64,000 bases of DNA from Microbacteriaceae bacterium (GTDB taxonomy: Bacteria; Actinomycetota; Actinomycetes; Actinomycetales; Microbacteriaceae): contig JAODMO010000016.1 of the NCBI GenBank assembly GCA_025464995.1, positions 40,369-104,368 on the forward strand, read 5' to 3'. The notes under the pieces are model-generated. The model was not told the origin of the DNA, made no database searches, and saw only the letters and a program-made list of their open reading frames with translations. Of the stretch, positions 58,942 to 64,000 are shown in pieces. Both the position numbers and the translations under genes were made by a program. Within the stretch, counting starts at the first letter, position 1. Each line of letters begins with the position of its first letter.

Positions 58942-60606
58942 TCAGTGCGCAGCCACAGCCACAGCCTCGGCGTCGGTCCTGGGCGCCTTCGGGTCTGTGA
59001 GCTTCTTGTTCGGCAGGGCGAAGCTGATCAGGAAGGCGATGCCGGTCAGCACAGCGGCGGTGAGCATGACGGCGTCAATTGACTGGGCAAAGCCCTCGGT
59101 GATGGGCCGCGTCAACGCCGGGTTCGCCTGGTGCAGCCAGCTCGTGTCGTTGAGCGAATCGTTGCTCGCGCCGTTCTGGAAGAAGGCGTAGAGCGGGGCG
59201 TTGGCTGGGTCGGCGGCCAGGGCGGGGTCCTGCAGGATCTTGAGGAAGTTCGCGTCCTGCATCGCATTCTTCATGCCGGTGGCGACCTTGTCCGCGGCCA
59301 TGCTGAAGAGCATGGAGATGAATACGGCTGTGCCCACTGCGCCGCCCATCGAGCGGAAGAACGCGGCGGAGGATGTCCCCACGCCCATGTCCTTCGGGGG
59401 CACTGAGACCTGCATCGCCAGGGTCAGCGGCTGCATGCAGAAACCCAGCCCGAGACCGAAGAACACGGCGATCGCGCCCGGGACCCACAGCGGGGTGTCC
59501 ACCCCGAGGGAGAGGCCCATGATGAGGGCGGCAGCGGTCAGGACCGCCGTGCCCAGGATCGGGAAGATCCGGTAGGTCCCCGACGCCGAGATGGTCCGGC
59601 CCGCGGTGATGGAGCCGGTGAGGATGCCGACGGTGAAGGTAATCATCATCAGGCCCGCCTCGGTGGGGGTGAGGCCCTTGACCAGTTGCAGGTACATCGG
59701 CAGCATCGCGATCGCACCGAACATGCCGATGCCGATGATGAAGTTCAGCAGTGAGGACAGGCCGAAGGTGACGTTGTGGAAGAGGCGGAGCGGGATCAGG
59801 GCGTAGTCGCCGGCGCGCTTCTCCGCCAGCAGGAAAGCTACGATGCCCACGACGCCGAGCCCGATGCAGAGCAGCGAACTCGGGGACGTCCAGCCCCAGC
59901 TGCGGCCCTGTTCAGCCACGAGCAGCAGCGGAACGATTGCCAGCGTGATGGCCGCGGCACCCCAATAGTCGATCTTCTGCTTCACGTGCTTGGCCGGCAG
60001 GTGCAGGTAGAGGAATACGACCGCGAGGGCGGCGAGTCCGATCGGGATGTTGATGAAGAACACCCAGCGCCAGCCGTCGAAACCCAGGATGTTAGCGGAG
60101 CCGGCGAAGGCACCGCCCACCACGGGTCCGAGCACCGAGGAGATGCCGAACACGGACATGAAGTAGCCCTGGTATTTCGCCCGGTCCTTCAGCGCAACGA
60201 GGTCGCCGATGATGGTCAGGGCGAGAGCCAGCAGCCCACCGGCCCCCATGCCTTGGATGCCGCGGGCGATGGCGAGTTCGGTCATTGAGTGGACGGATCC
60301 GGCGTACAGCGAACCGGCCAGGAAGATCAGGATCGCGGCCAGATACAGCGGACGGCGCCCGAAGATGTCGCTGAGCTTGCCGTACAACGGGGTGCTCACC
60401 GTGGACGTGATCAGGTACGCCGTTGTTGCCCAGGCCTGGAGCGAGAGCCCATCGAGGTCGTTGGCAATCGTGTAAATGGAGGTGGACACGATTGTCTGGT
60501 CCAGCGAGGACAGGAACATGCCGAGCATTAGGCCCACCATGACGGTGAGGGTCTGGCGGTGGGTCAGGACCTCTCCGGCCGCGCGCGCAGAGCTGGTTTT
60601 GGACAT
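58942..60606 (-). CDS. DHA2-type multidrug MFS exporter, 14 TM
   Basis: A 554-residue drug/H+ antiporter of the EmrB/QacA type. Motifs are MVGLMLGMFLSSLDQTIVST (TM1, D1 motif), PLYGKLSDIFGRRPLYLAAI (motif A), RGIQGMGAGGLLALALTIIG, SSVLGPVVGGAFAG (motif C) and WRWVFFINIPIGLAALAVVF. Fourteen helices are visible. The ATG at 60606 has GGAG upstream; an in-frame ATG at 60636 is not preceded by one. An operator-like repeat lies at 60644-60660. Base and codon use differ from the left part of the window. Confidence 0.92.
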   Translation of the reverse strand: MSKTSSARAAGEVLTHRQTLTVMVGLMLGMFLSSLDQTIVSTSIYTIANDLDGLSLQAWATTAYLITSTVSTPLYGKLSDIFGRRPLYLAAILIFLAGSLYAGSVHSMTELAIARGIQGMGAGGLLALALTIIGDLVALKDRAKYQGYFMSVFGISSVLGPVVGGAFAGSANILGFDGWRWVFFINIPIGLAALAVVFLYLHLPAKHVKQKIDYWGAAAITLAIVPLLLVAEQGRSWGWTSPSSLLCIGLGVVGIVAFLLAEKRAGDYALIPLRLFHNVTFGLSSLLNFIIGIGMFGAIAMLPMYLQLVKGLTPTEAGLMMITFTVGILTGSITAGRTISASGTYRIFPILGTAVLTAAALIMGLSLGVDTPLWVPGAIAVFFGLGLGFCMQPLTLAMQVSVPPKDMGVGTSSAAFFRSMGGAVGTAVFISMLFSMAADKVATGMKNAMQDANFLKILQDPALAADPANAPLYAFFQNGASNDSLNDTSWLHQANPALTRPITEGFAQSIDAVMLTAAVLTGIAFLISFALPNKKLTDPKAPRTDAEAVAVAAH

Positions 60607-60643
60607 GGGTGCTCCAGAAGGAAGTTTCGGGATCAAGCAGGAA

Positions 60644-60660
60644 AGTTGCTTTCAGTAACT
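60644..60660. promoter_or_regulatory. Operator candidate upstream of the DHA2 exporter
   Basis: AGTTGCT TTC AGTAACT: 7-nt arms with one mismatch around a 3-nt centre, 38 nt before the exporter start and near a TAAGAT-like -10 box on the minus strand. Such repeats are typical for TetR/MarR control of exporters; a TetR gene lies 2 kb away at 62768. Confidence 0.5.
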
Positions 60661-60727
60661 ATCTTAGAGGCCGGCTTGTTCCCGAAGCCACCTAATTCCC
60701 CCTAGGATGCCCGTTTGCCGCTTCCTC

Positions 60728-61204
60728 TCAGCGCTCGACGAGGATCCCGTCCGGGTCACACCAGATCATGGCACCGGGCCGGATGCTCACGCCGTCGATC
60801 TCCAGGTCCACGTCGGCCTCACCGTTCCCTGCCTTCGCACTCTTGCGCGGGTTGCTGCCCAGTGCCTTGACCCCCAGCGGAAGCTCCGCGATTGCGGCAC
60901 GGTCACGGATGGCGCCATTGACGACGACGCCGGCCCACCCGTTGCTGACGGCGCTCGCCGCAATCAAGTCCCCCATCAACGCGGTGCGCAGCGAACCGCC
61001 GCCGTCGACCACAAGAACGGCGCCTCCACCCGGGGTCGACAGGGCCGACTTGACGAGGGCATTGTCCTCGAAGCAGCGGACGGTCCGGACCGGTCCGCTG
61101 AAGTGCGTATGACCGCCGAGGGACTGGAACTGCAGGGCCACGGAATCGAGCTCCTCGCCCCGTTCGTCGTAGAGGTCGGCGGTGTTGACGGCCGGTTCGG
61201 TCAT
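60728..61204 (-). CDS. rraA: RraA family protein (RNase E activity regulator type)
   Basis: A 158-residue protein: MTEPAVNTADLYDERGEELD, the loop LVVDGGGSLRTALMGDLIAA, VVVNGAIRDRAAIAELPLGV and DGVSIRPGAMIWCDPDGILV. GDL(I/L)A and NGxxRD are typical of RraA/HMG aldolase proteins; the divalent metal site with Asp and Arg (RD) is present. In E. coli RraA inhibits RNase E; in many bacteria the fold acts as a 4-hydroxy-4-methyl-2-oxoglutarate aldolase, so both roles are possible. AGGAG lies 6 nt before the ATG. Confidence 0.88.
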   Translation of the reverse strand: MTEPAVNTADLYDERGEELDSVALQFQSLGGHTHFSGPVRTVRCFEDNALVKSALSTPGGGAVLVVDGGGSLRTALMGDLIAASAVSNGWAGVVVNGAIRDRAAIAELPLGVKALGSNPRKSAKAGNGEADVDLEIDGVSIRPGAMIWCDPDGILVER

Positions 61205-61305
61205 TGGTGCTCCTTGGCGGGGATTGGAAGGCGGATCTTGATCCCCACGATAGTCTGGCCCCAGAAGGACCATCAGCCTGAATCACCAGTCCCGGGGGAA
61301 CAAAT

Positions 61306-62616
61306 ATGCGCCTGTCCGAAACGCCCGGAGCGGCACCGGATCCTGCCGTCGCAGGTCCTGGCAGGGCGACGTCAGTGGCGCTCGCCGAGCCGGAGCGGCG
61401 GGTCCGCCCGGTCTGGACCGCGGGTGTGGTGCTGGTGAATGTCGGCATCAACGCGGCGTTCTTCGGCCCGCTCCAGGTTCTGCTCGGCCAGCAGGCGGCA
61501 GCCTTCAGCGAAGAGGACAAGGAAGCCATTCTCGCCCTCGTGACAGGCGCGGGCGCCGCGGTATCCCTCGTGGCCAACCCATTGTTCGGAGCCTTCAGCG
61601 ACCGCACGAGGTCCCGGTCGGGCCGTCGGGTGCCGTGGGTGGTCTTCGGGGCAGTGCTCGGCGCTGCAGCCTTGATCGCGCTGGCCGGTGCGCCGAACGT
61701 CGCGGTAATGACGCTGCTGTGGTGCCTCGTCCAGGTCGGTTGCAACGGCGCCTATGCGGCCATTACCGCCGCCATCCCGGACCGGGTGCCGGTCCAGCAG
61801 CGCGGCACGGTGGGCGGCCTGGCCGCGATGGGCCAGACCGTCGGGATCCTGATCGGCGCGGTGATCGCCGCCGCCGTCACGGGCAACTTTGCCGCCGGAT
61901 ACCTCGTCTGCGCAGTGGCGCTGCTCGCCGGCGTCGTGCTCTATTTCTTCAAGAACGACGACGTCCCGCTGCCCGCCGGGGCCCGTCCCGCGTTCAGCCT
62001 GGCCGGCTTCGCCAAGAGCTTCTGGGTATCCCCGGTGCTCTACCCGGACTTCGCCTGGGCGTGGCTGACGCGGTTGCTGGTCAACATAGGCAACCACATG
62101 ATCACGCTCTACCTGCTGTTCTTCCTCAAGGACGGCGTCCAGGTGAAGGAGACCCAGGGCATCGAACCGGAATTCGGGGTGCTGGTCCTCACCGGGCTGT
62201 ATGCGGTGATGGTCATCATCACGAGCGTGATCGGCGGCCGGTGGAGCGACCGGATGGGCAAGCGGAAGCCGCTCGTCATCATCTCTTCGGGCATCATCGC
62301 CGCAGCCTCCCTCATCCTGGCCATCGCCCCAACCTGGGCCGGTGCCCTGATCGGCGCCTCCGTGCTCGGCATCGGCTTCGGCTGCTACCTCGCCGTGGAC
62401 TTCGCGTTGATTACCGAGGTCCTGCCCACGGCGCTCAGCCGTGGCAAGGATTTGGGCGTGCTCAACATTGCGAACTCGCTGCCCCAGGTGCTCGCACCGC
62501 TCATAGCGTTTCCCTTTGTAGCACTGTGGGGCGGTTATGTCTCGCTCTACGTGGCGGCTGCGGTGATCGGACTTCTGGGGGCCGTTTTTGTCGTCAAAAT
62601 CAAGGGCGTTGACTGA
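61306..62616 (+). CDS. MFS transporter, GPH-like/sugar type, 12 TM
   Basis: A 436-residue membrane protein with 12 helices. VWTAGVVLVNVGINAAFFGP starts TM1; LFGAFSDRTRSRSGRRVPWV after TM2 is the loop typical of glycoside-pentoside-hexuronide and related disaccharide transporters; GGRWSDRMGKRKPLVIISSG is the second-half counterpart. A disordered N-terminus of about 30 residues. Likely a sugar or glycoside importer; substrate unknown. It is divergent from rraA. GGGGG precedes the ATG. It lies in the block with foreign-like style. Confidence 0.85.
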   Translation: MRLSETPGAAPDPAVAGPGRATSVALAEPERRVRPVWTAGVVLVNVGINAAFFGPLQVLLGQQAAAFSEEDKEAILALVTGAGAAVSLVANPLFGAFSDRTRSRSGRRVPWVVFGAVLGAAALIALAGAPNVAVMTLLWCLVQVGCNGAYAAITAAIPDRVPVQQRGTVGGLAAMGQTVGILIGAVIAAAVTGNFAAGYLVCAVALLAGVVLYFFKNDDVPLPAGARPAFSLAGFAKSFWVSPVLYPDFAWAWLTRLLVNIGNHMITLYLLFFLKDGVQVKETQGIEPEFGVLVLTGLYAVMVIITSVIGGRWSDRMGKRKPLVIISSGIIAAASLILAIAPTWAGALIGASVLGIGFGCYLAVDFALITEVLPTALSRGKDLGVLNIANSLPQVLAPLIAFPFVALWGGYVSLYVAAAVIGLLGAVFVVKIKGVD

Positions 62617-62767
62617 CCGGGGGACCATAGCGCCCGGCGGCCGCCGGCTCCCGAGCTGACTCACCGGGGGCCTGCGGCGGTACCGTATAGTGGTCGGGAA
62701 TTGCCGCGGCAGCACTGCGGAGGAAACCCTCCCGGCTGCCGAGAATACCGACCCCGGAACGTTGCTG

Positions 62768-63445
62768 ATGCCTGAAAACCACTCAGATCTTCCACCGATG
62801 GCTCCTCCGCCCACCCTGCCCCGGCAGCGCCTGCGATACACCCGGATCCTCGAGGTGGCCGCCGGATACGCCCGCAAGGGCCTGGACTCCGTGGTCCTCT
62901 CCGAAGTTGCGGCCCAGGCTGACGTTCCGCTGGGGACCCTCTACCGATACTTTCCCTCGCCCACCCAACTGGTCCTCGCGCTATACCGCAAGCAGTTGGC
63001 GGAACTGCATGCCCCCGAGGGCGCCACCTCGTCTTCGCGGACACGGGCTGCCACCCGCGCGCAAACGCCTGTTCCCGCTTCCCCGGCCGGCGCCGGGCCC
63101 GCCGGGCACCCGGCTTCCGGCGCGGGACCGAACGGCCAGGCGTTGGTCGCCGTGGCGATGGAGATCTTCCACATGCGCCTTATGCAGCCGGCCGTCGAGC
63201 AGTGCCTGAGCAAAGCGGTTTACGTGAAGGGCTCGGACACCACCCGTCTGCTGCGCGAGATCGACTCACTGGCGGAGCAGGCGGTCACGGCCGCCAGCGC
63301 CGACGCCGGAATCTCCCGGGTGTTGTTGCTGACCGTCACCGGACTGGTCCAGGCGGTGCGATGCCGCCGTCTCTCCCTGTTCGAGGCGGAGGAGGACCTG
63401 AAAAAGGCCTGTGCCCTGCTGGACTGTGCCCGCGGAGCCGCGTAA
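62768..63445 (+). CDS. TetR family transcriptional regulator
   Basis: A 225-residue regulator. HTH: RYTRILEVAAGYARKGLDSV followed by VVLSEVAAQADVPLGTLYRY and FPSPTQLVLALYRK, with the family TLYRYF pattern. An unusual low-complexity Ala/Pro/Gly-rich linker (about residues 82-120) separates it from the ligand domain. That domain is similar to KstR2/TetR regulators (HMRLMQPAVEQCLSKAVYVK). The ATG at 62768 was chosen; TATAGT at 62686-62691 fits a -10 box with a 70-nt leader. Could control the DHA2 exporter. Confidence 0.85.
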   Translation: MPENHSDLPPMAPPPTLPRQRLRYTRILEVAAGYARKGLDSVVLSEVAAQADVPLGTLYRYFPSPTQLVLALYRKQLAELHAPEGATSSSRTRAATRAQTPVPASPAGAGPAGHPASGAGPNGQALVAVAMEIFHMRLMQPAVEQCLSKAVYVKGSDTTRLLREIDSLAEQAVTAASADAGISRVLLLTVTGLVQAVRCRRLSLFEAEEDLKKACALLDCARGAA

Positions 63446-63483
63446 CCGGTCTAGACCAATGCCGCCTAAAAGATCCACTTTTG

Positions 63484-63499
63484 AGTGAGGTAGCTCACA
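63484..63499. promoter_or_regulatory. CRP/GlxR-like site upstream of the malic enzyme gene
   Basis: AGTGAGGTAGCTCACA matches the GlxR consensus TGTGANNTANNTCACA at all specified positions but the first. It lies in the 289-nt gap before the malic enzyme gene (start 63735), about 236 nt upstream of it. Confidence 0.55.
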
Positions 63500-63510
63500 C
63501 AATGGCCAGA

Positions 63511-63520
63511 GAAACGTTTC
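63511..63520. promoter_or_regulatory. GAAACGTTTC palindrome upstream of the malic enzyme gene
   Basis: A perfect 10-nt palindrome of LacI-family operator style (AAACGTTT core), 12 nt downstream of the CRP/GlxR-like site. It may be a second regulator site; no LacI gene is in the window. Confidence 0.45.
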
Positions 63521-63734
63521 ACCATCAGCCAAGGGCCTGCACCCGGCACCTCGGAGCGCGCGCGCTTTGCTTACCATTGCAGAACCGGAGCGGCCCCGCC
63601 GCCAGCACTTCCGGAGCCTCACGGGAGGCCCGCCATCCTTGGGCCCCCACGGACGCTCCCAGCCCAACTTGAGCATCCTTGTGCTCAAGCTTCCCTGAGC
63701 CGTGCGCCCACGGTGAGCCCCAGGAGACAACGAC

Positions 63735-64000
63735 GTGTCCACTGAAACGATTATTCCCGCCGACTCCACTTCCGCCGCAGAGGCGGTAGCTCCGCTCAGC
63801 GATGAGGAGATCTTCGCATCCCACCAGGGCGGCAAGCTTTCGATTTCCAGCACCGTCCCGCTCGCCAGCAAGCGCGACCTTTCGATCGCCTACACGCCCG
63901 GGGTCGCGCAGGTCAGCCGCGCCATTGCCGCCGACCCGGAGCTAGCCAAGACCCTCACCTGGGCCCAGCGCCTCGTCGTCGTGGTCAGTGACGGCACAGC
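63735..64000 (+). CDS. NAD(P)-dependent malic enzyme, N-terminal part (runs off window end)
   Basis: About 88 codons are visible. GTG start with AGGAG 8 nt upstream. After a variable acidic N-terminus comes DEEIFASHQGGKLSISSTVP and LASKRDLSIAYTPGVAQVSR, the TPGV motif shared by malic enzymes, then WAQRLVVVVSDGTA, the opening of the malate/NAD(P)-binding domain. It would decarboxylate malate to pyruvate, with NAD(P)H formed. The catalytic residues are beyond the window. The style of DNA agrees with the foreign-like right-hand block. Confidence 0.9.
   Translation, partial: MSTETIIPADSTSAAEAVAPLSDEEIFASHQGGKLSISSTVPLASKRDLSIAYTPGVAQVSRAIAADPELAKTLTWAQRLVVVVSDGT

Overview
The window is high-GC DNA from an actinobacterium. 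Gene content and style for roughly the first 57.9 kb fit the family Microbacteriaceae (order Micrococcales): three copies of the DUF7882 family, a Rv2578c-type radical SAM gene, a TIGR03557 F420-type oxidoreductase, CarD, the orn/tRNA-His/clpS/DUF2017 block, ATGA and GTGA gene overlaps, and many genes with a TANNNT -10 box only 6-7 nt before the start codon (apparent leaderless promoters). This is chromosomal housekeeping and metabolic sequence. I saw no prophage, complete insertion sequence, CRISPR array or replication origin.

Layout. 1-9.8 kb: a truncated nucleoside hydrolase divergent from a TetR regulator across a perfect palindrome, tesB, ettA with a small thioesterase, a lipoprotein, a second-type SSB, msrA, an aldo/keto reductase and a repeat-tailed membrane protein. 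9.8-12.5 kb: two ~90-100 bp palindromic repeat elements, then a protealysin-like M4 protease overlapping its probable inhibitor (emfourin), the first DUF7882 gene and tRNA-Arg. 12.5-17.3 kb: a thioredoxin-like protein, small conserved proteins, a MarR-MFS pair, orn, tRNA-His, clpS, DUF2017 and a zincin. 17.3-23.7 kb: a TPP riboswitch followed by a thiamine ABC transporter whose operon continues into a P-loop kinase and a sulfurtransferase; just upstream lies a zinc-ribbon/nuclease gene. 23.8-26.6 kb: a two-component pair and a DUF1697 gene. 26.7-33.0 kb: the glgX-treY-treZ glycogen-to-trehalose operon. 33-50.6 kb: mixed metabolism, including an SOS-box-preceded radical SAM gene, an acyl-CoA ligase, alcohol dehydrogenase, a large two-domain methyltransferase, a YihY membrane protein and two more DUF7882 copies.

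50.6-53.6 kb is a decay zone. It holds two broken VOC/glyoxalase genes, a frameshifted and internally deleted yidC/oxa1-type insertase, a probable DUF6412 remnant and another gene remnant, around one intact VOC gene and one intact NAD(P)-binding gene. 53.6-57.9 kb carries carD, a PspC protein, a sugar porter and a glucose-6-phosphate dehydrogenase gene.

The most unusual feature is a second sugar porter gene (57319-58776, minus strand) that looks mosaic. Its C-terminal half closely resembles the porter 3 kb away. Its N-terminal half, and everything from about 58 kb to the window end, has a different codon style (more CTG leucine, Shine-Dalgarno-led starts, no leaderless boxes) and gene set (DHA2 exporter, RraA-like protein, MFS, TetR, malic enzyme) that recalls Arthrobacter-type Micrococcaceae. 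The apparent switch lies in or near a 47-nt block identical in both porters. This is either homologous recombination with foreign DNA or a chimeric assembly, and the right-hand 6 kb should be read with that in mind.
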